64,000 nucleotides of DNA. Origin: Annona cherimola (lineage: Eukaryota > Streptophyta > Magnoliopsida > Magnoliales > Annonaceae). The DNA is taken from assembly GCA_030490835.1 (NCBI GenBank), contig CM059972.1, forward strand, positions 35,567,452 to 35,631,451. The letters run 5' to 3'. Shown here in pieces: positions 46,101 to 56,643 of the stretch (positions are counted from its first letter, which is position 1; every line of letters begins with the position of its first letter). The translations under genes were made by a program, and so were the position numbers. The notes beneath the pieces are model-generated. The model made no database searches and had not been told where the DNA came from. It saw nothing but the letters and a program-made list of their open reading frames with translations.

Positions 46101-46602
46101 GCATTTAGGGTCAATTTATGTTAATAAAAAAATTATAAAGTAAGCATTGAGCTGCCAAACCGTCCACATCTCCCTTGGATTATGCTGCTGTCCATTTTTG
46201 CTTTTCCCATTCAACGGTCCAGATCAGCTCCTAATAAATCCGAATTTCATTTTAATTTAATGCAAAATTACCCTCATTAACTCATAGTTGACTTTAGGTG
46301 TCCATTATATTATAAAAATATTTAATAAAATGCCAATATATGGCTGTTTGCACGTCCTTGCTGCTACCTCCTCCATTTTCCTTTTTGACCCATTTAATTA
46401 TGCATTTAATTAAGAGATAATTGCAGGGATTTTCTCACTTTTAGTAAATTACATAATACCCTACAAATTACCCTCTCTTGACACCTCAAATTTGTCTTCT
46501 TTCATTCATTTATTTTATTCAATTTCATCATAAATGCTATTTACTTTATGATTTGAAAAGTCAAATCTCTCATCCTAATTTCGTGCAAGATTAATCCCTT
46601 AG
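43154..46602 (-). mobile_element. Truncated LTR (X3) nested in copia 2
   Basis: Its terminus (plus) TGTGGTGCTCCAACCCGAG stands at 43154. Homology to the start half of the LTRs runs to about 46602; the missing part is about the first 540 bases of the LTR, judged by the 3' LTR of element C (GACAAATTTGAGGTGTCAAG appears in both). It carries the GCCGCCGG block near 43,865 shared with solo LTRs X1 and X2, so it belongs to that subfamily rather than Y. GTATAAAG at 45637-45644 (minus) is a likely TATA box, with GGGGACGTCC next to it. Confidence 0.82.
45637..45644 (-). promoter_or_regulatory. TATA box of LTR X3
   Basis: The minus strand reads GTATAAAG followed by GCAAGGGGACGTCCAAGC, the same order (TATA, then GGGACGT) as in LTRs B and C. 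Confidence 0.5.
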
Positions 46603-47944
46603 TCTCTACCGGAATCTTGAACTCCAAAGATTACTGCAATAGAAGAAGCCAAGGACCTAAACACATTGAAGCTAGAAGATCTTATTAGCTCATTAATGTT
46701 ACATGAGCTAATCAAGAAAAGAAATGAAGATCACCACAAAGGAAAGAGAGCAATTGCACTAAAAGTCACCCATAACTCGGATGAGTCCACCTCCGCATCT
46801 CACAACGACGATGAAGACATTGCTCTACTAACACGCAGATTTCGAAAGTTTGTGAGGAAAGAAAAGAACTTCAAAGATTTCAAAGAGAGACCTCGAAAAG
46901 AGAAAAAAGAAAGAGGTTACAAAATGTTATAGATGCGGCGGTATGGGACATATGCAAGCTCAATGTCCTACACCGGAAGAAAGATCAAAGGATCATCAAG
47001 AAAGGAAGGAAAGATATGAAAGCCGAAAATTCCAAAAGCCTAAGGGAAGAGGAATGTACGTGAATGAAGAAATGACATCAACAAGTAGCTCCTCAACCGA
47101 CGATTTTGATGCAGCAAATTGCGCAAGAATATGCTGCATGGCACGGATTGAGCATGAAAAAACTTTGAACACAACGGAAGTTTTGGAAGAGCAAACCACC
47201 TCAACAAAATGCACAAGTAATGAAGAGGTAACTTCCAAAATTTTCCATTCTCAATCTACTTATTCTTTTATTCAAGAATGTCTCAAATGTGCTGAATTAG
47301 AGAAATTACATACATATGATTTATTATATGAGGAAATTAAAAAACTAGGAAACAAGTTATCATTAAAGAGACAACAATGCAATTCCATTATTATTGTAAA
47401 TGGGAAATTAGAAGAAAGTACAATAAAACTGAAAGAAGAAAATGAACTACTATTGAAAGAAGTGGAAAAATTAAAAAAGGAGAATGAATCCTTAAATGAA
47501 TCATTAACTAAGTTCTCTAATCCAGGAGAAAGTGTAAAAATATTTCTGAACATGACCTCTCAAAATAATAAAAGAGGTCTTGGATACTCCACATTTGAGC
47601 AAGGAGAAAGTAGCAAATTAAGTGTGACAAAACTTGGGAAAAATCAAGCTAAAACTGCACTTATTTACAAACCCAAAGGGAAACATATTATTTGGATTAG
47701 AAGGTCAATTTTTGAACCACTACATACTTGGAGGCCTACTCATAGATTACCAATGACCTGCAATTTTTGCAACAAGATGGGTCACGAAATTTATAGATGC
47801 AACTTTAAAAAATTGTATGACCATGGTGCAAAATTAGTTTGGGTTCTAAGAAACACAAGATTTGGGCTTTCAAGAATAGAACAACAAAGATTAAATCAGT
47901 TTACTAACCTAAATGGACCCATAAAATGGGTACCAAAGAGATAA
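46603..47944 (+). pseudogene. gag: Copia 2 gag, 5'-truncated
   Basis: It resumes in frame at LPES, then a stop in place of Trp, then TPKITAIEEAKDLNTLKLED, so roughly the first 170 residues are gone. It continues through HELIKKRNEDHHKGKRA, a frameshift near 46,935, the CCHC knuckle CYRCGGMGHMQAQC, a coiled coil (ENELLLKEVEKLKKENE) and a second knuckle-like CNFCNKMGHEIYRC. It ends KWVPKR-stop, the same place as in copia 1. Confidence 0.88.
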
Positions 47945-49000
47945 GATTTATTTGTTCATTTTCCAGATATGTTTCAAGGCAAAAGCAAGTAACATGACTG
48001 GAGAAAGAAGTTTATTTCATAAACTCAAGCCTTGCAACGATGGAACTATTGCCTTTAGAAACAACGAGAAAGGTAAAATTAAAGGTAAAGGAAACATTTA
48101 TAGTATTTCAAATGTATGTATGGAGGATGTGTTGTTTGTTGAAGGACTCAAGCACAATCTAATGAGTATTAGCTAATTGTGTGACAAAGGATACAAAGTT
48201 GTGTTTGAATCATCTATATGCAATGTATTTGATGGAGAACATATCATGTTTATCGGAAAAAGACATGGAAATGTTTATTTGATTTCACTTGATGAACTTG
48301 ATGGTCAATGTCTAATGGCCATTGACAATGATCCATGGGTTTGGCATAAGAGGCTTGGGCATGTAAACATGTCAAACATCAAAATCCTATGGAAAAAGAA
48401 TTTGGTGGAAGGATTGCCAAAATTGAAATATGACAAAGATAAAATTTGCGAGGCATGTCAATTGTCAAAACCTAAAATGCCATTCTCTACCAAAAAGGAG
48501 ATTTCCACCACTAGGCCACTTGAATTACTACACATGGATCTATATGGGTCATCCGACATTTTAACCATTGATGGAAAGAAGTATGTGTTTGTAATAGTTG
48601 ATGACTTTTCAAGATTCACATGGGTAATTCTCTTAGCTAGCAAAGATGAAGCCTTCTCTATGTTTGCAACTTTTGTAAATTTGGTGCAAAATAAAAAACA
48701 AAGTACTATTATGACCATTAGAAGTGATCATGGTGGTGAGTTTGAAAATAAACGATTCATAGAATTATGTAATGAAAAAGGAATTCACCACACATTTTCT
48801 ACACTAAGAACTCCACAACAAAATGGAGTGGTTGAAAGGAAAAATAGAACCATACAAGAGATAGCTAGAACTATGCTAAATGATAGTAAATTATCCAAGA
48901 AATTTTGTGGTGAAGCTATAATTATAGCTTGTCATGTGTTGAATCGAGTTACCATTAGAGCAATCTTGAAAAAGACCCCATATGAGCTATGAAAAGGTAG
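47945..49000 (+). pseudogene. pol: Copia 2 protease and integrase start
   Basis: The pol frame is +1 to gag and open across the gag stop (YLFIFQICFKAKASN). The protease active site is missing: after AKASN comes MTGERSLFHK, while copia 1 has IWFMDSGCSRH in between, so 11 codons are deleted. A stop replaces Gln in SIS-stop-LCDKGYK (48174-48176). WHKRLGHVNMSNI, CEACQLSKPK, then VDDFSRFTW, IRSDHGGEF (usually DNGGEF) and GVVERKNRT follow. A Trp-to-stop change ends the frame at YEL near 48,992. Confidence 0.88.
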
Positions 49001-49604
49001 AAAATCAAATATTTCATATTTTCATGCTTTTGGTTGCACATGTTATGTTTTGAACAATGGAAAAACCAACTTAGGAAAACTGGATGCTAAAAGTGATGAG
49101 ACAATATTCCTTGGTTACTCATCAAATAGCAAAGCATATAGAGTCTTCAATAAACGGAACCAAGTTGTAGAAGAATCAATACATGTTGTTTTTGATGAAT
49201 TTAATCCATGCTCCAAAAGAAAAGATGATTTAAGTGATGCAGATGATGTCACAAGTAACCTTGAAAAACTGCATGTGGAAAAGCAAGAAGAAACCATGGA
49301 GGAAAAAGTAAGTGAAGGTAATAATTCCCATAAACCTCCAACTGACTTAAAATTCATAAATGCCCATCTAATTGAGCAGGTTATAGAGAATATATATGAA
49401 GGTGTAAAGACTAGAAGATCAAAACAAAATATTAGTGGACAATACGCCTTTGTATCCAAAATTGAACCAACCACTATTAATCAAGCTCTTGATGATGAAA
49501 ACTGGATCATAGCAATGCAAGAAGAGCTAAATCAATTTGAAAGAAATCAAGTTTGGCATCTTGTTCCAAGACCAAAAGATTGTATTATCATTGGCACAAA
49601 ATGA
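49001..49604 (+). pseudogene. pol: Copia 2 integrase C-terminal part and linker
   Basis: It reads GRKSNISYFHAFGC, FLGYSSNSKAYRVFNKR and VVFDEFNP, then an acidic linker to WHLVPRPKD. It stops at [16 protein letters not shown], where copia elements have Trp (TGG to TGA). Equivalent to the segment at 32,901-33,400 in copia 1. Confidence 0.85.
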
Positions 49605-50954
49605 GTCTTTAGGAACAAATTAGATGAAAGTGGACTTGTGGTAAGAAACGAAGCTAGACTTGTGGAAAAGGGATACTCACAAGAAGAAGGAATAGACTTT
49701 GAGGAATCCTATGCTCCGGTTGCTAGATTAGAGGTCATTCGCATTTTACTAGCTTTTGCATCTCACATGAACTTTAAGTTGTTTCAAATGGATGTTAAAA
49801 ATGCATTTTTGAATGGGTATATAAATGAAGAGGTATTGTTGAACAACCACCTGGATTTGAGGAGAAAGATCAATCTAAATTTGTATACAAATTAACCAAA
49901 GCATTATATGGATTAAAACAAGCTCCAAGGGCTTGGTATGAAAGATTAAGCAAATTTCTGATTGATCATGATTTTCAAAAGGGAAAGGTAGACACCACTT
50001 TGTTTATCAAGTATAAAGAAAAAAGATATCTTGATTATTCAAATTTATGTTGATGATATTATTTTTGGTGCTACTAATGAGATCCTTTGTCAAGAATTTT
50101 CTGAGCTTATGCAGAAAGAATTTTAGATGAGTATGATGGGGGAGCTGAATTTCTTCCTTGGACTACAAATTAAGCAACTAAGTGAAGGGATCTTCATAAA
50201 CCAGTCCAAGTATATCAAAGAAATGTTAAAGAAGTTCAGCATGCAAAATAGCAAAGGGGCAAACACACCTATGAGCTCAACCATTAAAATTGATAAAGAT
50301 GAGAAAGGCAAACCAGTTGATTTAAAATTATATAGAAGCATGATAGGCTCTTTATTATTTTTAATTGCTTCTAGACCCGATATACTGTTTAGTGTTTGTA
50401 TGTGCTCTAGATTTCAATCATGTCCAAAAGAATCACACTTGGTAGCTACTCGGATGCGGATTTTTCCGTTTACAAGGTAGATAGAAAAAAGTACTAGTGG
50501 AACATGTCAGTTTTTTGGGAACATGTTGGTTTCATGGTTTTCAAGAAAAAAAACTAGTGTTGCTCTATTCACCATGGAAGCCGAATATGTTGCCGCCGTG
50601 AGCTGTTGTGCCCAATTGCTTTGGATGAAACAACAACTTAGGGACTATGGCATGAATTTTAAAGATATACCTATTAGATGTGATAATACTAGCTATGACA
50701 TGAATTTTAAAGATATACCTATTAGATGTGATAATACTAGTGCAATATGTTTAACTAAAAACTCAGTATTGCATTCTAGAACCAAGCATATAGACCTAAG
50801 ACATCATTTTATTATAGAACATGTAGAAAATCATGATATTTGTTTAGAATATATAAAAACAGAAGATCAAATTACAGATATTTTTACCAAACCTCTAGCA
50901 AAAGAACCATTTTATAAAATTAGAAATGATATGGGAATGCTTGAATTAACTTAG
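49605..50954 (+). pseudogene. pol: Copia 2 reverse transcriptase and RNase H
   Basis: RT reads [27 protein letters not shown], then a frameshift near 49,840, GLKQAPRAWYERL, another shift near 50,030, and QIYVDDIIFGAT: the catalytic YVDD is kept. LNFFLGLQIKQ and INQSKYIKEML follow. RNase H has lost about 85 bases between KESHLV and SYSDAD, shifting the frame, then MLVSWFSRKKTSVAL, EAEYVAAVSC and DNTS. A 48-bp tandem duplication repeats MNFKDIPIRCDNTS. It ends DIFTKPLAKEPFYKIR to the stop. Non-functional. Confidence 0.9.
50647..50742 (+). repeat. 48-bp tandem duplication in RNase H
   Basis: Two adjacent copies of 48 bases (50647-50694 and 50695-50742) differ at two positions (GGC/GAC and AGC/AGT). 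They keep the frame and double the segment MNFKDIPIRCDNTS. Confidence 0.9.
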
Positions 50955-51280
50955 AAAAGCACAAGCTGAGGGGGAGCACAGGTTCAGGGGGAGCAACCCC
51001 GCCATTCTCAAAGGATTAACCCGCTCCATCTCTTTTTTTTTTGATAAATTGACAAAAAGGGGGAGAAGAGATCGGGATTTGAGTCTCGGTCTTAAAATGC
51101 TTGTGTGAATGGTTTTAACTTGTGATTTATTAGAAATGTAATATGTATGTTAAACTTCAGAATGCAAAAGACCAGTGACTATTCTAAAGATACCAAAACA
51201 AGATAAAATAGTATGTTTTTTAAGGACATTGAAAGGTATACACTCAAATCGGTTTTGTCAATCATCAAAAAGGGGGAGAT
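50955..51280 (+). other. Copia 2 3' untranslated region and polypurine tract
   Basis: Non-coding. It contains repeated AGGGGGAGCA words right after the stop, an inner GACAAAAAGGGGGAGAAG near 51,050, and the polypurine tract AAAAAGGGGGAGAT at 51267-51280 directly before the LTR. No additional ORF is present. Confidence 0.8.
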
Positions 51281-52311
51281 TGTTGGAAACATGTAGAAAA
51301 TAAGCCAAGTCTATATTTTGAAGATTAACAAATGAATTTGAGTAAGTTTTAGTTACTGACATGTTAGTGAAGATGATTAAAGGATATACAAATGAAGAAA
51401 TTGAAGCATGACAGGTCAAGTCGATTTCCATGTCGACTCAGGAATCGACTTAGGCCAAGTCGATCCCCAAGTCGACTCCAGCAGCGACCTCAAAATGTCA
51501 TTTTCGTCCAGCGTTGAAATCGGGGAGCCAAGCTGCCGAAGTCGCAAACGAAGTAGACTCCGCATGCGACTTGGGTGAAGTCACAGACAAAGTCGACTCC
51601 GGCATCGACTTCAAAATTATTTTTCTGTCCAGAGTTGAAATCGGGGACGAGAACTGCCGAAGTCGCATCCCAAGTCGACTCCGCATTCGACTTGGGTGAA
51701 GTCGCAGACCAAGTCGACTTTGGCATCGACTTCAAACTTATTTTTATGTCCAGAGTTGAAATCGGGGACGAGAGCTGCCGAAGTCGCATCCCAAGTCGAC
51801 TCCGCATGCAACTTGGGTGAAGTCGCAGACCAAGTCAACCCCAGCTTCAACTTTAGTGTGGAACTTGCAGATCAAGTCGACTCAATGCTCAACTTAGATC
51901 AAATGAAGATCAAATGAAGACCAAAGCAAGCAAAGTTGCATATTTTCATGGAGGATCGAGATCACACATTTGGACTTCCTTTATGCATTCCAAGACTCAA
52001 AGATTCAAGACTCAAGACATGGAATCAAATATTTTTTAAGTAATATAAAATGGTGGAAGAACAATCAAACATGAAGAAATTCAGGCAATCAAGTCATTCC
52101 AAAGAATTTCAAGTTCAACTAGCAAGTTGACGAAGTGAAGTTGCACCTAAAGTCGACTTCACCTACGACTTGGGTTAAGTCGAGGACCAAGTCAACCTAG
52201 ACTGGAACTTGAAGAAGTTACGGACAGCCGAAGTTGCACCCGAAGTCGACTCCATCTGCGACTTGGGTGAAGTCGCACCCGAAGTCGACTCCACCTGCGA
52301 CTTGGATCGCA
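51281..52311 (+). mobile_element. 3' LTR of copia element 2, truncated
   Basis: It begins TGTTGGAAACATGTAG and parallels the 5' LTR through the tandem repeats up to GACTTGG-TCGCAAC, then switches to LTR Y2 (CTTTGAGGC). About 470 bases of LTR present at the 5' end (42,670-43,153) are missing here. The join is at a shared GCAA/AACC word. Confidence 0.85.
51410..51905 (+). repeat. 120-bp tandem repeat with GTCGAC palindromes (3' LTR)
   Basis: Three units with starts near 51,519, 51,639 and 51,760, matching those in the 5' LTR unit for unit. Overlapping open frames here are shadows of the repeat. Confidence 0.8.
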
Positions 52312-54552
52312 ACCTTTGAGGCTTTTCTTAAAGCCATTCTTTTCCAAAACTTACGACTTTTCATTAAAGCCGTCATTTTCAAAAACTTGTGGCTTTTCAT
52401 TAAAGCCATCATTTTCAAAACTTGTGCTTGCCCATTCGTTAAAACATAAACATAAACATAAACATTTCAATCATATAAATAACATAAAAAGAAAATAGCA
52501 TTTTAGAAAGTTTGCTAGCTTACCTGAGATCGCCATAATCCCTTTCCTTCCATTCTTTACCTTGCCTTTGCCTAAATAAACGAAAATAATATTACATTTA
52601 TTTGCATCGTCTTCAAATACTTATATTCCTTAGGTTTTCGAACCTACATAAGTTCATCTAATTTAACCCACTTGTCCTTCAAGTCGGGTGTTCATACTTT
52701 TCTCTTCATATACGTCCATTTTTCAACACATACTTATGTGTTTCTTAAACTTTTTCAAAACAGCAACTTGTCTCTAATTTGAGCATGATTAAACCCCTTA
52801 ATTACCACTATACTTAGGGTATTTTTATGGAATTTAAATCAACTAATCATAGGTTTCCAAAACAGCAACTTTGGAACACATTTTTCACCCGTTTAACGCG
52901 TCTTTTGACACATAACCCTAAGTAGATTTATAAATCCGAAGTTTCAGCAAATAATCACACTTTTATTAATAAAAATTTAGGTTATTAACATATATATTAA
53001 TTTTGATCATTTCTACATAGGTTTCATATTTCTTTTTGATTTGTTTCTCCAACTATCTACATATGCTGAAATCAAGCGTACTAAATTCTCAAAAAATTAA
53101 ACTAATACAAAATCAAGTAGTTTTGATCTGAAATTTCTAACATACCTTAATAACTACATTAATTAACTAAAATAAATATTTCTAGCATGAAATATTTAGT
53201 ATTTATATTTATTTTTGTATTTTTACTCTGCTGGAAAGTAGCGCTTCTTTTCAGACAGGTTTTAATCACGTTAATTATGAAGTATATTCATACCCATCAA
53301 AAATTAATTTTTATTTTATTCTTGTGATCCTCAATATGTATTATATATACTATAACATTTTCAGCACAAAATTTCATGTATAAAAATTATTAAAAATCAT
53401 TTGGTGCAGCTGATCCTGCCACCTGTTTAATTTATGAATGGTTAGTCCTTTTAAACTGAAACTTCAACCTTTCCTTAATAAGCCTGTCATGATTCCCCCA
53501 AAAAATTTTCATGCTAAAATTCATCCATTTACTATTCCGTTCATATTTTAGTTTACAACATTTTTATAATTCCCAGATTTGAGGCATAAAATCAAGATTA
53601 ACATATACTTACTTGATTAATTGATAATCTCACCATTGAGCACTTGAAATTCCCTTCTTTTTCTCTCCACCTTGCTGGGTTTGACGTGCTCTAGCTGCCG
53701 CCCTTGGAGAAAATTTTCATTATTCTTTTATTTTCCTCTCTTCTCTCTCTCCCTCTCTCTGCTTCTCTCTCTTTCTCTCTCCTTCTCCCTCTCCTTCTCC
53801 CCTGCTGGAAATGGCAGCCATGCTCCCCCATTTCCTCCTTTTATTTTCTACTTTTCTTGGTGCCAAAGTAACCCCATCGACATTTTAGTAAATTCCATTT
53901 TCACTTTCCACAATTGCCCTTCTTTACTTAACTCTTAAGCAACTTGTTACTTGCTCTCCAAGAAACTAACTTTCCATGATAATTAGATTAATCCATTCCA
54001 TTCATCTCATAGATTTCATAATTTTATTCCGTCGTTTCAAATTTCATCTCAATCCAACGTTTCTACGTCAAATTATGACCACTTGAATTTATCTTTTGGA
54101 TTTGTGATAAAAATAATTAATTAACACCCTAATTCCATCATAATTCCCTTAATCCAATCCATTCATAAGATCGGGCCTACCATCGTGAGCTTACCTTTCA
54201 AATTTCATCGAAATCCGCTTTATAGGCGTCAATTTATGAATTCTCTATCATTTTTCACCTTAATTTCATAATTACACTTTAATCTCCATAAATTAAATAA
54301 AGGCAATTAACATGATTATTCATAACACATTTTCACCTTTAAATTCTCATTAAGCCCCACGGGTCATACCGACTCACTTTGGACTCCAGTGATTAAATTT
54401 TTAATCACCATTCCTAATTAAACCCTAATTGCAAAATATCATAAAATCATAAAATCATCCATAAATCATTCAAAAATTGTTTAAATCACATATAAATCAT
54501 GTATATATGTTGAATGCATCCCATTGAGTCCTACATAGGTTGGGGTTTCACA
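52312..54552 (-). mobile_element. LTR Y2, second segment
   Basis: It continues LTR Y2 after copia 2, from CTTTGAGGCTTTTC to the reversed LTR start TTTCACA at 54552. A CT-rich promoter zone is at 53,740-53,810. Cassettes are near 54,030 and 54,200. Confidence 0.9.
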
Positions 54553-56643
54553 ATCCTCCCCCCCTTATAACAGGTTTCATCCCGAAACCTATTACATTTT
54601 AAATGTTGGGGGTAAAACTCATATAAAATGGCTAATCTTATCATATTTCTCCAATACTTCAATGGTTCACTATGCTTCCACTGCGCTACTCTGTCTTCGT
54701 GGCATTTTTAGCTTTTGTCCATTAGACCTATTGCTCATCTCTACTGTTCCTTATTCACACCTGAGTTTCTCATTGACATTTGCCTTTTCATTTGTTTCAT
54801 ATCACACTATTTTTCCTTGTACCTAGAGAAATTGCATCACTTCTCATCTTATCATAGGGTAAGTCTTAAGTTACCCATTCCAATATATCAAATAAAGATC
54901 TATGACAATCATCTCCCTTTTTACACATACGATTCATATAATATGAATATCTTCATTTCTATAGCAAAAGAGCAAAAATGCTCTCACATACAATTTCATA
55001 TACATTTTAGCAAAGACACCTTTGCTAACACATTTATTTATAAAAATCTATAGCAATCATTTTCACATATCATCAATCATACATTCATTTTATAATATAG
55101 AGCAATAGTTACTCTCATATAGAGTTTCATACATGAAGTTTAATATATGTCTTAGCAAAAGACACTTTTGCTAAGTTATCCATTCTTACTCTTCTCATAA
55201 TGTCTACCACTAGATTTTACCATCGTAGACTATCCATTAGGAATACCGGTACTAAACTAGTCTAAAATATTTTCTTCCTTATCTCCCTTTCCAGTTTCCA
55301 TAAACTAGTAAGGGTCCTTATCATTTGTTCTTATAGGAAGTGCGGCCTACATCGGCCTATTTTCTTCCTATCTTCTTGTCTAGTCCTATTGGGGAAAATC
55401 CAAAGATTTTGAACCATTTCTATCATTTAGGCTACCCAACCTCGGGTGGCTTATCCCACAGCTTCTATTTATAGCCGCAATTATCTATTCTTTCTACCTA
55501 TGAGGTATTACTTGTAGCGGTAGCACCTTCAATTCTTTGACTTAGGGTTGATAGTTGTCCGTCGTTAACGAGCTCATGGACTCACTTGTCCTGGTCATTT
55601 AGATTCGCTACTAGCTTTTCTTATTTCCTGTTAACTCATATCAACAACTGCCTTTCCCTTGTTCAAAAATAAGGTAATAGGCATGTTGTAGAATGCAACA
55701 TATAAAATCATGTCAATAGAGCATTTCTTATCATAATATTCATTCATATCACATATAGTCAATATGATCATTTCTGAGCATGGAATCATCATACATAGTA
55801 AATTTTACAATCTAGAAAGATCAATGATCTTTCCTTTTTCATATACACTTAGCACTTGAATAAAATCAAATGCATTGATATTTTCATAACATTAAACATC
55901 ACACATTATGAGTGAAAAGAAACTCCCTTTTTTCTACCTTTCTCACTTCTACCTGCACATTTCATAGTGTAAGGTTGCTTTTCCCTACACATACAGATTA
56001 TATTTGCATAATCTCTTATTTTATCATGAACATAATTCTAAAATAAAAATCACTTAGAAAGTTGGCACCTTGGTGCCTTCCATATGTCACCATGGCTCTA
56101 TACCTTAAACATATGTATCATATAGCACAGTCATGTGCTATCTTAGGTATGGTGTGGTCAACCTTAGGTATGGGGGGTCTCTATATAGAGTTCCATAACC
56201 CATCATCTGTTCTGATTCTCTTCTATCCTTTGTCTTTCTTTAAATTTTCCTGCCTCATTCTTCATTTCATCTGACCTCATATCATTTTTCCTTCGTATAC
56301 CATCTATACTATGAAATATGGCAATCCAACTATATTTCCTCAAATAATCATATTCTTGTGTCATAATGACGCACAATATAAGACAATACATAGTGTATAT
56401 GTCTTATAATCTCAATTTATCTCTTTCATTATTTTCCATTTTTCTTCTCATCTTTTATTTTCCTATCTATCTACCAATCCTCGCTTGGATATCATATACT
56501 ATGATACCAAGTCTTTTCCTTCCACACCTATTTACCAGTCCCTGCTCGAATATCGAGCGATGCGGCACCATGCTTATTCTTTCATCATCCTTTATTTCTC
56601 CATTCCACACATGTTTACCAATCCTGTCTCTGGTACCATTAAT
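54553..56643 (-). mobile_element. Internal domain Y-int2, no pol
   Basis: Polypurine tract and AGGTTTC(A/G) hairpin at the left end, mutated primer site (CTCTGGTACCA) near 56,628 at the right, and a gag-remnant start at 55684. It is closely similar to Y-int3 and a little less to Y-int1. No pol motifs were found on either strand. Confidence 0.8.

Larger units (their letters stand above)
41630..52311 (+). mobile_element. Copia element 2 (SIRE/Maximus-like), broken
   Basis: It starts TGTTGGAAACATG at 41630 in LTR Y2. The 3' LTR starts with the same words at 51281 after a polypurine tract, and is cut at 52311 where LTR Y2 resumes. No target duplication remains because the 3' end is deleted. A truncated LTR of the large-LTR family occupies 43154-46602 and has replaced the end of the 5' LTR, the primer site and the start of gag. 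Unlike copia 1 there is no additional ORF between pol and the 3' LTR. Confidence 0.88.

Noticed and set aside
51490..51917. Overlapping open frames on both strands encoding Glu/Val/Asp-rich repeats
   Set aside because: They are by-products of the 120-bp tandem repeat, whose length is a multiple of three or nearly so. All frames stay open together, and the same happens at 37,743-38,138 and 41,875-42,130.
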